Origin: Phialocephala subalpina
Taxonomy: Eukaryota > Ascomycota > Leotiomycetes > Helotiales > Mollisiaceae
Length of the DNA: 64,000 nucleotides
Direction of reading: 5' to 3'
Assembly (NCBI GenBank): GCA_900073065.1
Contig: FJOG01000020.1
Coordinates: 1,083,770-1,147,769 of the forward strand
Made by a program: the position numbers and the translations under genes. Below are positions 49,653-61,169 of the stretch, piece after piece; the stretch's first letter is position 1, and the number at the start of each line of letters is the position of its first letter. The notes beneath the pieces are model-generated. The model had not been told where the DNA came from. It saw only the letters and a list, made by a program, of their open reading frames with translations, and made no database searches.

Positions 49653-51309
49653 TCAATCAGTAACAAACTCCCACAAATCCTTCTCATCCTCCGCCCTATC
49701 CAATATCCACCTCTCCCCACTTTCAACCCCAATCAAATCACCCTGCAACTTAAAACTCTCCAGCTCCAGATTATTCTTTATCTTCTCAAACAGATTCTTG
49801 AAAGACCCCTCGCTGAGATGAACACCACCATTAGGAGGTTGATGTCTAGTTTTGAGTCCCAATCCGCCAAATTGTAACGACTTCAAGGATTGCTGCTTGA
49901 TGAGGAAATCTCCTAGGTCGGTTTCGGTACTCATGATTCCTCGTAAGGCGAGGGATTCGAGGCGCTTGAATATATGGCTCCTGGCTCGGAAAGAGAAGAG
50001 GAGGTCTGAGATGTCGATTTTTCGCCGTCCTAGGAATTGAAGACTGAGAGTTCGTAGCTGTGTTGCTGAGCGTATGCATATCGACAGATTTTGGAAGGCT
50101 TGACTGTTATGGAGGTTGTTTGGCATATCGCTGTAATCGATTGCTAGGCTCAGGTTTGTCAAGGATTTGAACGCTCCTGACATGTGAGAGACCAAAGTCG
50201 GCCTCTGGGCGAAGAACTCGAATGGTAGTCGATCGTGGGACAATGATTCGATACCGATGGTTTCGATATTCGCACCCACAGCTGAGATGAGGCTCGTGAA
50301 GCGTTCAGTTGTAGCAACTCGTGGCATGAGTCTAGTTGATGGAATACCCCAGATCTCCTTCAACATCTCAGGATGGTCATCTTCTTGAAAAGGGCAAGTC
50401 ATGAGACTAACTTCGATGCTCTTGAGATTCGGAAGCTTTCCAAACGCTTCATTCAGAGCATCTTTGTCGCATGAACCAGGTAGGTAGCGTTCCTTTTGTG
50501 CTCGGAGGTTGGCGTAAGTGAACCATACTGAGGTCTGCATTTCCATTCGGATGTCTGCATCTTGCATGTAGTTTAGGAAGTAAGTATTGTGACGAGCGTG
50601 GTACTCGTTCACTTCCCCATGTTGGAATTGGATGGAGTCGATCTTGAGTCTGAACTTTGGATGCTTGGCCAGAGCAGTGAGACGAGAGATATCATTTCGG
50701 TGTGATAGAGAGTTGAATGTAGAAGAGATCAAGTACTCCTCTCCCAGTTCTGCCCATAGTGTTGACGTAAGGCGAAGATTCTTCAACGAGCGTATATCGA
50801 CGAACTGCGGCAACGTTAGTATTCGGGTATGTGAGACCGACCGACTTGGGATTTGGGTGGGACTAACAACAAGAATTGCTCTTCGAATCTCAGTTGGTAA
50901 TTCCTCCATCTATGAAAACCATTTTAGTCAATACATATTCGAATGTGGAGGTCGGTCAGGTGTGAGTAAAGAGTGAGAAAGAGAGGACAAGTAAAGATTC
51001 ACGAGGCGTTTTCGAATATACTGTATGAGCAAAAAGGGAAGAACATGCCTTGAAGACTTTGCTTTTTCTTCGACGAGCCAATGTTTGATTCACAAACTCA
51101 GTATTCTGGCGTTCCCACTCCTCCCAAAGGCTTGCAATAGATCCAAGTTCAGAGTCGTTATCATCTGAAGCAGAATTATGAGCTGCGTCATCCAACCAGT
51201 CAGCCTTGGAACTCGAGTCGACGACAGAATGGTCTGCATAGACATGGATTTCCGAGAAAATGGGTGATGAGGAATATGTCGTCTTCTCTAGACAGAGTCC
51301 GAGAGACAT
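49653..51309 (-). CDS. F-box/LRR-like protein
   Basis: The main exon 50909-49653 encodes 418 residues. It begins with an F-box-like MEELPTEIRRAILVVSPTQI...SLKNLRLTSTLWAELGEEYL, followed by Leu-rich segments with LRR spacing (LKSIEVSLMTC, LTNLSLAIDYSD, LRTLSLQFLGRR, LESLALRGIM, LKSLQFGGLG). Such proteins usually act as substrate receptors of SCF ubiquitin ligases; the substrate here is unknown. Immediately upstream of the exon is an intron-like end (TGACTAAAA branch, TTCATAG acceptor) exactly at the ATG. A second exon starting at an ATG at 51309 (MSLGLCLEKTTYSSS..., WEEWERQNTEFVNQTLARRR) joins in phase 0, using either a GTATAT donor at 51021 or a GC donor at 51048. I therefore give the longer model (about 515 aa). 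A start at 50909 is the alternative. Confidence 0.62.
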
Positions 51310-51641
51310 CGTGGAAGTTGCTCAAACGTAGATGGTCTCAACTTGAGATCGGTAATCAAAGAATCAAAACATGCGAACGACGAAACTCACCTTTGCACTT
51401 TATAAACAATTCACAAAAATCAGAGCCTCGATCAAGAGGCTGAAGATGAAACGAGACAGTTCAGCTGATGGAATGCAATCAAGATTGTTCGAAGTTCACC
51501 GAGTGAGGGGCATTTCCGGAGCGACCTCCGCCACCTCATTGGCCGCCTCTTTCGCCCTCTCTCTTAAGTCCGAAACCAAAACAACGACGTTCATCCATTC
51601 CTCAGCCTCGCCCTCCAAACTTTCCACTTGCACCTCGCACA
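51310..51641. promoter_or_regulatory. Divergent promoter, F-box gene / small membrane protein
   Basis: 332 bp separate the two ATG codons. No TATA box is evident, and I see no other motif I would name. Confidence 0.4.
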
Positions 51642-51947
51642 ATGTCCTCCCCGCTACAGTCAGTCAATCGCCCTTCCCCAACAATCGCAAAGTTTCATAA
51701 ACACACCAAGTGAACGCTGTTTCATGAATGCTAACACCCGCCCGCCTGCAGAACATTCCGCAACCTCTCACCACGAACCCGAATCGGAGTCGGTGTCGCC
51801 TTCCTGGCTTGGGGAACAATCGGACTTTATATCTCAGACAATTACGCGGAGAAGAAGTTGGGGCTTGAGGCTACGGAGAAGGATAGGGAGGCTTTGGAGG
51901 CGGCGGTGCCGAGGATTACGGTCGTGGAGAGGGAGGGGAAGAGCTGA
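51642..51947 (+). CDS. Small single-pass membrane protein (70 aa)
   Basis: Exons 51642-51658 (17 nt) and 51752-51947 join in phase 2 (donor GTCAGT, acceptor CTGCAG) to give 70 residues starting MSSPLQTFRNLSPRTRIGVG. There is one hydrophobic segment (VGVAFLAWGTIGLYISD) followed by an acidic/Lys-rich helix (AEKKLGLEATEKDREALEAA) and the tail PRITVVEREGKS. The R-rich lead, single helix and soluble helix resemble small mitochondrial inner-membrane proteins of fungi. I cannot name the family. The gene is too short for many gene callers because of its tiny first exon. Confidence 0.75.
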
Positions 51948-52892
51948 GTTGGTCTGGAGGTCGGAGATAGTATATTGGATGGCGATGATACAGGACACGA
52001 TACTGAGGATCACAGGAGGGAGAGTGTCTCGGAAGGTGGTACGGAAGTGTACACCTGCCCTCTCCGGCTATAAGTCAAGTTGAAACCATTGGCAGGACTC
52101 CATCGAAGTTTGTCACGAAGGGCGTATCTGCTTGGATAGCAGCACGGTCGAATGCACCCAATGACGGGTTTATTTTCAACACGAACATTTAGAACGATAC
52201 ATGCAGGCTGAGACAGCATATTGAATTGATGGGATAGAGCTATGTGATCCGGGTTCACCCTGCGAAGATCCTCGATTATGGTTTACTGTCTACTCAATCT
52301 CCTTTGACTTGATGCCTACTCCAATGTCCCAGTAATCGCCTGATAATCTGGGACGTAAAGGTCTAAAACCTTTTTATGGATATAGCCTAGACTATCAATA
52401 AGCCATTGCCCATGTCTTGATTTTCTCGATAGTGCCCCGCCCGTGGTTACCTCAACTTAGAGACCTGATGTGAGCCATGTCTTATCAGGAGATTGTATGA
52501 ATGTATTAAAAGGACTAGACACACAAGAAGTCTATGGCACATGGCACGTGGTCATCGCAACAAGTTGCAATTTTTCATTGCCATCTACTTAACAGTAAAT
52601 GCACAATCCTGCTCTATGGCAAGATCCCAGCCCTGCAAATTTTCTCCTCAAGACAGCGACCACTAATGCAAACGCACCACCATCTAACCCTGCACCATTT
52701 TCATGAATCTAAAAAGCAAATGCTTGCCATAGCCCATATCTGGGCTCCCATCTCTCAAGCACAAATCAGTGCTCAACTTTTCATAGATGCCTATGCATCA
52801 GCCATGTCCAGTGGCATGGGAAAACGTATAAAAAAGCAAGAACGCCCTCATGCAATGCAAATCCTCTATAATCTAGCCGCCCATGTCCATGT
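51948..52892. other. Convergent 3' region
   Basis: About 0.95 kb between the small membrane protein and the zinc-finger factor. The frame over 52534-52892 continues antisense into the zinc-finger gene and has no motif of its own. Confidence 0.5.
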
Positions 52893-55800
52893 CTATGCCA
52901 TTCCGCCGCCGATATTCATATTTACAGAAGGAATCGGAGAGTTGACTTGTCTATCCAGAGGTCTGAACAGAGATGCCATGTTGAGTGTAAGGTCCACGAC
53001 GCCGAAGTCTTTGTCGATGTCCGCCACAGAACCGAGTTCCTCGCCACGCTTAGCACTGTCAGAGACAACCCAAGTCTTGACACTCTTGAGTATGCCCATG
53101 ACTTGCGCGAAGCGTTGGTCAGGAGCCATCTGCCAGTCCAATCCACGACTGCTCTTCATCAAGTATTTTGCGAGCCAATAAAAGTGTACCGCGTCCCTAC
53201 AGAATCCGAATCTCCGATATTGTGTCGAGGAAGGTGGGTATTGAATCGCCATATCCTCATCCCAATTCTTCTTCCACTTGTCGAATGCACCGTTGATAGC
53301 CTTGAGTGTCTGAGACGAGTGATTGAGTGAATCAGGAGTTGCTCTTCCGCTTGTATTGGCACTTTGCGAGCCACTGCCAGTAGGATCAATGGTTCTGACC
53401 CAATCGTGCTGCATAATGGGTGTGCTCGCGCCACTGGAGGGGAATGACAACGGCTGACCCGACTCCTGCAAGGAAGCTTGTCTCTGAGCAGACCACAACT
53501 GTACGTGCAAGGCGTGTACCAGAATGAACTTGGAGTAAAGGTTCGTGGTTCCAGGATGGATGTTGTAGTCCATCAAGGCCTTCAAAGCTGTGTGCATCTC
53601 TGGTTGCTTCTTGCGCTGACTTCCTTCGCTGTTCTTGGTGCGTGCAGCGGCTGCTCCATGTAGTCCTAGAGCGCTAGCACAGTCAGAAGCGGAAGGAGCG
53701 TCCCAAGCAGCATCGTCTGCGGGGAGAGGAATGCGAATCTCATCCTTCTCGAAGAGCGGTGCGGCGTTGAAGTACAAAACCATAGCCGCATCCAACAGGA
53801 AGACAGTATACATCAATCGTGATCGCTTCTCTTGCTCGACCCAGGCATTCCAATCAAAGCTTGAGGCGCTGAAGTTCTCGACCGTAACATTTGCTTGATG
53901 GAGCACGCTGAACGGGGTAGTCGTCATCGGTCTGGTGAGGCCTGCTCTTCTGGCAAGTTCGGCAACCAGAGGGAACTCGCGACGGGCCTTCTCTCGTTGC
54001 AGTGGAGTGCCGTGCCATGTAAACAAGACTTGCATCATGAATACGGCAGTAATTTGCTCCAGTTCGGATTTGCTTGAACCGACGATTTCACCTCCGAATC
54101 CAGAGTCACCGGTTTGCTCTCTAGAAACGACTGCGAAAACTTGGGAATTGCGTTCTATCACTACTTTTGCTAGCTCCATCATTTCCCGGACCTGAGTCGG
54201 AGTCATACGGTCAGAGTAAACAGCCCCAATGCAAATCATGCCCAGCAAGAGACCGTCATAGGCATCGGCAACTCGGAAGGTAGGAATGTGTATGACTGGG
54301 AAGTGTCCTTGAAAGCTGGAGAACTGCTCTAAGAAATGCTTGATGTTGTCGGCGGAAAGGTATTTTCTGATGTCATTGCTTCGACCAATGATCTGGTTGT
54401 TTGGGAAGCAGAAGTACAACAATCTAGCCGAGATCTCTTCTAAAGGATGACTTTGGAGGTTCCAAGCTGCGAATTGCGGGGGATTGGTGATTCCGTTCGC
54501 AAGACCAGGATAAACGCCGGAAAAAGAGAGACCATTCGTCGGATGGTTCAAGGAAGGATCGGATTTGATGTATGATGGCTCAGTCTTAATGAAGTGGGTA
54601 TTGTGGTTGAGAGATGGCTCGGATTTAATGGATACTTGTGAATTGGTTGCGTACGGATTGTAGACGGCATTGTGATGATTTTGGGGGGTGTTGTGGGCGA
54701 ACATTTGAGACCAATTTTGTCCGGTAGAGGGATGCGATTGCATGGTGGAACCGTTGCCATGAGAGGCATAATCATAGCCCTGACTGTATGAGTGGGTGTT
54801 TTGTCCCTGGGGTATACTGAACGACAGTGGAGTATTCATACCGGGAGGCATGGTGCTGGCTATTCCGCCGGCATAGCCTTGATCGAAACTACCCCGATTC
54901 GATCCTCCTACACCTGGGCCATTCATGCCTCTTCCGTCATGACCTGCACCCATGTTGAGTTGCTTCATGCTGTTCGATCGGGACAATTGCTCTGCTTGCT
55001 CATCTGTCAGATTGGAGCCGGCATCGGGAACGCTACCGTCAGGAATGACTCCAAATAATGGGATTCCTGAAGGTTGACCGGCCATTCCATTCGCGCCCAT
55101 GAGGTCGTTCTCGTTTGACATTGAGTTGGTGCTCTTGTGAGGGCCAGGGTGTGACTTCTTCAGATGAGCTTGCGCGTGAGACAAATGGCTTGCACCAGTG
55201 GGGTTTCCACGACGAATAGAGCATTTCTGGAAGTGGCGCTTTAAGATGTCACTTCGCGAAAATGTGTCTCGGCAAAGCACGCACATGTACGGACGGTCAC
55301 CGGTGTCTGTTCTGATCAGTTCCGATTCTCCTTGGAAAAATTAGGGTACTTACGTCGAAGGAGATGGCGCTTCAAGTGTTTGGCATGGAGATATGTCTTG
55401 GTGCAGTGAGGGCAAGGAAATTTTCCGTCGGCGTCCTTGGCAGGGATCATGGCATTCTTGCCTGTTCCAGTACCTGACACAGGAGGCCGGCCGGGAGCGC
55501 TGGGCAAGATACCTCTTCGTCCTTGAGAACCTACGACGTGAGTTGGTGGGTCAATCTCCGGCATCATCATGTTGTTCTGGTAGGGTGATTGCATGCCGCC
55601 CAGATGTTGCAGGCCACCTTGAGGCATAGGTCGTAAAGGTTGCGCTAATCGGTTTTGGGTTGGAGCAGGTGCGATGGGTTGAGGATGGGACATGGCTGGT
55701 GCTCCAGAGGTCATCATAGGACCAGATGTTCGATAGCCTTGCGATGTTTGCTGATATCCGTTGTTGCCGTACATCATCTGATTTTGACGCTGCTGCTGCT

Positions 55801-56053
55801 GTTGTGCTTGCATTTGGGGGAATCCCATGCCGTTGGCTGATCCAGGAGTGTTTGGTGTTGCTGGAGTTCTTGGGGTATGGGGTGCGCTTCCTCCATATAG
55901 GTTCTGCATCGCGTGCTGTGGGGCCTGCAGCGGCGGTAAGGTATGTTGGGGTAGGCTGGAGTTCTGCTGGAGTTGATGCGGAGAAATGCCTGGAAGATTG
56001 CCGTATGGTGAATTATTATTCAGAGCATTCGGGTTGTAGTGTGAGGTGTCCAT
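52893..56053 (-). CDS. C2H2 zinc-finger transcription factor with fungal-specific TF domain
   Basis: Exons 56053-55354 and 55306-52893 give 1037 residues. The N-terminal 215 residues are Gln/Pro/Asn-rich (activation-type). Two fingers follow. The first is CPHC...HLKRHLLRH, whose last His is encoded after the intron. The linker is TGDRPY. The second is CVLC...KRHFQKC, ending in Cys rather than His (C2HC). After a disordered segment with repeats of IKSEPSLNH/IKTEPSYIKSD comes a fungal-specific transcription-factor (middle homology) domain from about residue 510 (LEEISARLLYFCFPNNQ, HFPVIHIPTFRVAD, LLGMICIGAVYSDRM). The architecture fits nuclear regulators such as the AmdX/Adr1-type group, but the target pathway cannot be told from sequence. 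A very long gene-free upstream region suggests complex regulation. Confidence 0.9.
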
Positions 56054-57053
56054 AATCGAGTAGAGTGGGGACGAAAGGCTGTTGATGTACTTAAGGAACC
56101 ATTCGACGCGCCGCAACTTTTAGATCGTAGACCGGATGATGACTGAAGAGTGTTTGGGAAAGAGTAGTCGTAATTGATGATCGTGAAGGTAAGGTCGCGC
56201 CTTTCGTAAATGAAATGCGGTACAAGTGCCCAAGCCGTTGAGACCGTTGGACGTTGGAGGAAATTTTTCCGACGTTGGTGTTGATGACGGCAGCGGTCGA
56301 GGTGCGGAACAACTCGGCGGTCTCAAACTTAATCCGCGTCCGAAGGAACAATTGCGCGCTGCTCACACGGTGCGATGAAAACAACACCGTCAGGTCGTGT
56401 TGTACTTGAGGCTCAAGATGTTGTTGTCGAGAAGAGTGGAGCCCAAGAGACTTTATCCGTCCAAGTGGTCCACGGTGGGAGTGGGAGTGGGAGGGTAGGC
56501 GGGAAATAAACGCGTGGTGGGGAAGTTGCGACTTTGAGGATACGGTCCACGGTCGATCCACCAAAACCAAAGTCAGATCAGACACACAAACAAAAACACC
56601 AGCCGCGCCGAGGGACCAGACTCATCCACCCAGCACAATTGGCTTGCTTGGGAGATTTGACGTGGATGCAGGAGTGATGGAGTGGAGGAGAGTTCTGAGA
56701 TGTGGGATTGAGATGCGTGGTGAAGAAAGTCAGTCTCTCCAGAAGTAAAAATTTCTTTGGGAGAGGAAACAGAAGGTAGGACGAATCTTTGATGGCGGCC
56801 AACAAGGCCAGGGCAGGGCAGGCCAGGGCAGGCCAGGGTGTGGGAGAGGGGTGCTGCTTTTAGCGAAGCTGGGATAACGAAGCCCGAGCCGACACGACAC
56901 TCTTGCTGGGAGCTGGGGGCGCTGGGAGAGCTGGGAGAGCCGGGGCGGTGAATCTCACTGGTGGGATGGGGGGGGATGGTGGATGGTGGATGGTGGTGGA
57001 TGGTGGTAGGAACACTCACCATCCACGCTGCACAACACGCCTGACTACTGACA

Positions 57054-57091
57054 CGGACACTGACACTGACACTGACACTGACACTGACACT
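57054..57091. repeat. GACACT hexanucleotide tandem array
   Basis: About six units of GACACT, the first with one substitution (GACACG), within the upstream region of the zinc-finger factor. Confidence 0.9.
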
Positions 57092-58532
57092 ATCCTGAAA
57101 TGACTTTCCCTGGCGAGGTACTGCCCAAGAGCTCTTCTTGCGTTGATGATGATTGATTGATCCTGGTTGACCAGCAGAACAGAAACTGACAGGAGCAGAC
57201 GCCGACGGCAACGGAATGGCCTCGACTCCCCCGAAACCCCTGGTCGCAGATATTTTCACCATTTTCACCGAACTTGAAGCGCAGAGGCGAGCACCCAGAC
57301 TAGGCATAGAGGCAAATGCTGGCATATCACATTACTCAGAGCAGTGCGAGTGCGAGCGCGCGTGAGCCATGGCTTGTTCCGAGCGGTAGATGCAATACGA
57401 TGGATGCATACCAGCACTTCGCCAGCCTAGTAACCTTTGCTTTGCTATCCTGCTCTACGCTCTGCTCGGCGGCGGTTACGTTCACTTCACAGTTTCTTCC
57501 TGTCAGATACCGCTGCAGGTGAGTGAGCCAGGAATTTGTCTTGCTTTTCGGATTCCAGATGCCATGACGCAGGCTGGTCGTGCTGTGTGAACGAATTTCT
57601 ATCAGATCCAACAAATCATCTCCCTCCTCGAACTTGCTACAACACACTCAAAACACCTGTTACGTGGGCATTCGCAAGCGCAAATCGTCTCATGCTCGAC
57701 ACTTCCAACTCGTCCACGACGTCCACGACGTCCATGCCGCCAAGGTTGATATGTGAGAAGTGAAACCGAGAAAGGCCGCCTGCCCGCGACAAGCAGCAAC
57801 CTGGGTGAGCAACTCGCAGAAGAAGGCGAACGTTCGCCGTGTTCGCAATGTTCGCAATGTTCGCTAAACCACCCACCCTTCTGCGGACAATGGTTTAACG
57901 AGAGCCGTCCACTTTTCCAGGTCCTCCAATCGAGCGTTGTCCCCGTGTAGCAGCAACCCCTACTCCTGCCCACCCCAACCTCACCTCGACTAGAGATTCT
58001 CCTGTGTTTTTTTTTTTTCAAAATAACCTCGACAGCTTCACGATGCTCCCTGAGGGAGATCCTCTGCTTCACGATGAGTTTGGTTGACCGGCAGGGACGT
58101 TGAGGCAGGGAAGCGCATCAGATCAGATCAGGAGTCCGCAGTGGTCCTCCGAGCCTGCTTCGAGGGTCGAGTGCCGCTCTCAGCATCCGATGACGACACG
58201 CCTCGACACTCGTCTACCCCTACTACCTAATCGGCAGGTGTGCCGAGAAATCCAGAAAACGTGATGTGCGGTTCAGCCAAAAACCAGCGTGCAGCCCATC
58301 GTGAGCTAAGGTTAGCCAGACCCTGACGCCTCCGTGGTGGAAATCCCGACGAGCACCAAGTCTACGAGTCAATCATTTTTGTTCTAGAAAAGTGTTGACA
58401 GCGATGATCGGCCGTAACGTTGTTGTGGCGAGACTAGGACATGGAAGGGTAGTCGACAACAAATTGTTCCGGAAGGCCTTACTCGTGGTATCACCTCATG
58501 CGAGCCGAGGGCGAGTCGGAAGGGTACGAAGG

Positions 58533-58550
58533 GTACAAAGTACTTTGTAC
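58533..58550. repeat. 18-bp perfect palindrome
   Basis: GTACAAAGTACTTTGTAC is its own reverse complement. It sits downstream of two GAAGGGTAC units. It may be a protein-binding site or a scar of a repeat. Confidence 0.8.
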
Positions 58551-60533
58551 AACGCAGGCTGCGCAGATTCTCCAGCGGTTTACGCTGTGGCTTGCGGCAG
58601 CTTATCGAGCGGCCAAGGATTCAGTTGCGCCACGCCTCCCTCACCTTGATTAGGGCTCGGCTCCCGGCTCGCTGTGCGTGAATGTCCTCCCCGAACTACT
58701 GTAGTTCGAGCTGTCAGATCTGCTGCCAAACAGAGTTAAATCATATTGCTTTCCACCCTCCAAACGTTCTGGTGCCACTTTCCCCAACTCTCGCCAGGGC
58801 CTTTTGCGTGTGTGCCCTGTTGACAGCTCATATTATGTCTGGTTCTATTGTTGATTGGCACCTGGATGCTCGGCATGATGGAGTTTCAAAGGCTTCAACG
58901 TCGTCGTGATTCTTTCCATTGCCGCTTGTAGGCCAAGCTATTGTCAGACCATGCATCCTGAGTCCTGGCAATATTTCAGAGATCTACCGATCTTCTACCG
59001 CCGATTCATAAGGATGAATAATTCCTCCTGGCGCCATTAACATCAGTCTATCTCCGGAGGCCACGCAACGTGCCATTCTGAAATAGGCCTATTCGGTAGC
59101 CCTCTTGGCTTTCTTTGGCTGTGATTCTCTCTCACTCATCTTGTCTTCGGAGGTGGTGCCGCATCCTGCTTCATTTGTCTGAAATTTCTTGAAATGTCGG
59201 CTTACCAAAAACGCTGCGTGCTCCGAGAGAGCTGTCGTGACTCGTCTCAACCTGCTCATGTCAGGAAAATATCTCGCAGATCATTCCGTAGATCAATCGT
59301 CGAATCATCAAAGGCTTCATCATGGTGGTCGAAGATTGTTCCATCCTCCAACTTCCAAACGTGCCAAGTATCCTAGTCAGGTCGGAGCATTTCTGAATTC
59401 GGACGGCAGTCGTCTTTCGAGGCAGATTTCTGTATAGCTGAAGAACAGCCATATGCTTGTTTCGAGCATTGATTCGTTGATGCCATTGCTTCCCCGAATC
59501 TTCGAGGCTGAGGGGTAGAACAAAGGGGAGTGGCTGGCATCGAGCCTCGTCATCCCGTGATATTAATCTCCAAGGAAGGACTGCAGGGTCTAAGTGATGC
59601 AGGGTAGGATGTTCTAGGGTGTACAGCTGCATGGACCAGCTTATCAACCAAAACAGGATGCACAGGGTTTTTGGCTTGACCTTGACCATGCTCGCCCATC
59701 CAGCATCCATGATGGAAGCTTCGAAATCGTGTGGTTTGCTTTTTGGAGGCGCGCGGTTTCCGCTCTCTTGGATCTTGAGACGAAAGACCCGAGTGGTTTC
59801 TGGTGCTGCCATAAGACCCAGAGGCCCCTCCGAACCCACCCTTCCCGTCAGCGAGTCATGAAGTTGGCCAGTGCAGAAAAGCCTCTCGCCGCAATAGTAA
59901 AGTGGGCTGGGTGGGCGACAACGTGGGATGCACGAAATCTGTGAAGAGGCCAATTGGATATATTTCGTCTGAACTTCTCAATGGTGACCGCTGACTCTAA
60001 AAGACTATTTAGACCTAACTTGCGTTAGGAGTCGTTGTGAGTGTTCAAGCAACGTTCTAGAACATCATGACTCTTGTTTCGGAGTTTATGGGGCATTTGT
60101 TGCAATTTTATACAGGACTTTCGGTTCTATAACGGTCTACATCTTGGCTGCCATTGACTATCTACCCTAAGAACATAGAATTTCATCCGACATGTATTTC
60201 CTTACCGGTTTGTATATCTTCAATGTTCCTTCTTTCTCCTTCACGTGTTGTTTGATGCCAAGCCCCCTCGTATCTAATAATAATTCATTGTTTGACTTTG
60301 GCCACCGCCTTACCTCGTCGCCACCATTTGGCATTAGCACTGCAATTTCCTGTGCCGCAGCAAAATGGTTCAAGAACTTCACTTTCGAGTTTCCTCTTTT
60401 AAGTTCACCTTTGTTTGTTATCAACCACACTCGTTCAACGTTGATTTTGCTCCTTTATTTCTTCCTTGCAATAATTCTATTTTAGTTCAGAACTGCTTTC
60501 TTTTCATCAACCCCTGAAAACACACTCGCTAAA

Positions 60534-61169
60534 ATGCAAACACCCCTTTTCCTCCTCGCCCTCGCGGCTCTCGCAACCGCCAGAACAGATCTCTCAGGCT
60601 GCACATCCTCAGCAACAGTTGCATACGGCGGCGCATCTCTCATCTGGTACGTCCCAGGTACTGGAGAACTCTGCGACTTCCTCGACTGCGGCGGCGGACG
60701 AGCACCCCCAAAGACCACCGTCCCAGGCTGTCCTCTCTACTCCGGCACAGCGACCTACTCTCCTTCTTACCTCGCTGGCTACAACGGCGGTGTTGCAGCC
60801 TCAACTTCTGCTTCAGCAGTAGCAAGTACAACTCAATCCTCAGCCCAGATCACGGGAACGGCAGCGAGTTCGCAACAAACGATCTTGACGGGATCGGTCA
60901 TCACCTCATCAGATGTGTCATCAAGCGGTTCGGCCTCCTCGGCGGTATTCATCACTTCTACTACAGACACGAAAACGGCTTCCGAGTCTCAGTCAACTGC
61001 AACTTCAATCTCTTCAAGCGGCACGCAAACATCATCGAGGAGTTCGTCGACTTCGACCAGTTTCGCGGCGGCCAGCTCGGTCACGGGAAATTCGGGGGCG
61101 AAGATGAACGTACATGTCTGGCATGGGTTCGTTGGGGCCGGTGCTGCTGGGTTGACGTTTCTGTTGTGA
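60534..61169 (+). CDS. GPI-anchored Ser/Thr-rich cell-wall protein
   Basis: Single exon, 211 residues. A signal peptide (MQTPLFLLALAALATA) precedes a small conserved module with four cysteines (DLSGCTSSATVAYGGASLIW, GELCDFLDCGGGRAPPKTTV, PGCPLYSG). A long Ser/Thr stretch suited to O-mannosylation follows. The C-terminus is hydrophobic (GFVGAGAAGLTFLL) after a small-residue site (GNSGAK), as expected for GPI attachment. The protein should be secreted and anchored in plasma membrane or cell wall. The four-cysteine module recurs in uncharacterised ascomycete surface proteins; a binding role is only inferred. The leader upstream is long and AT-rich. Confidence 0.85.
   Translation: MQTPLFLLALAALATARTDLSGCTSSATVAYGGASLIWYVPGTGELCDFLDCGGGRAPPKTTVPGCPLYSGTATYSPSYLAGYNGGVAASTSASAVASTTQSSAQITGTAASSQQTILTGSVITSSDVSSSGSASSAVFITSTTDTKTASESQSTATSISSSGTQTSSRSSSTSTSFAAASSVTGNSGAKMNVHVWHGFVGAGAAGLTFLL

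Larger units (their letters stand above)
56054..60533. other. 4.5-kb gene-free divergent upstream region
   Basis: This lies between the head-to-head transcription factor and GPI-protein genes. It contains a GGATGGTGG-type repeat (56965-57008), a GACACT hexamer array (57054-57091), many GCTGG/GCAGGCCAGG short repeats (56810-56835), a TCCACGACG repeat (57713-57733), a GTTCGCAAT repeat (57838-57866), and an 18-bp perfect palindrome (58533-58550). The 230-codon frame at 59261-59953 (-) has no recognisable domain and no homology cues, so I do not call it. Confidence 0.5.

Noticed and set aside
59261..59953. 230-codon open frame on the - strand
   Set aside because: No recognisable domain, no splice or start support, and a random-looking composition. 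Kept out, although a translated search could change this.
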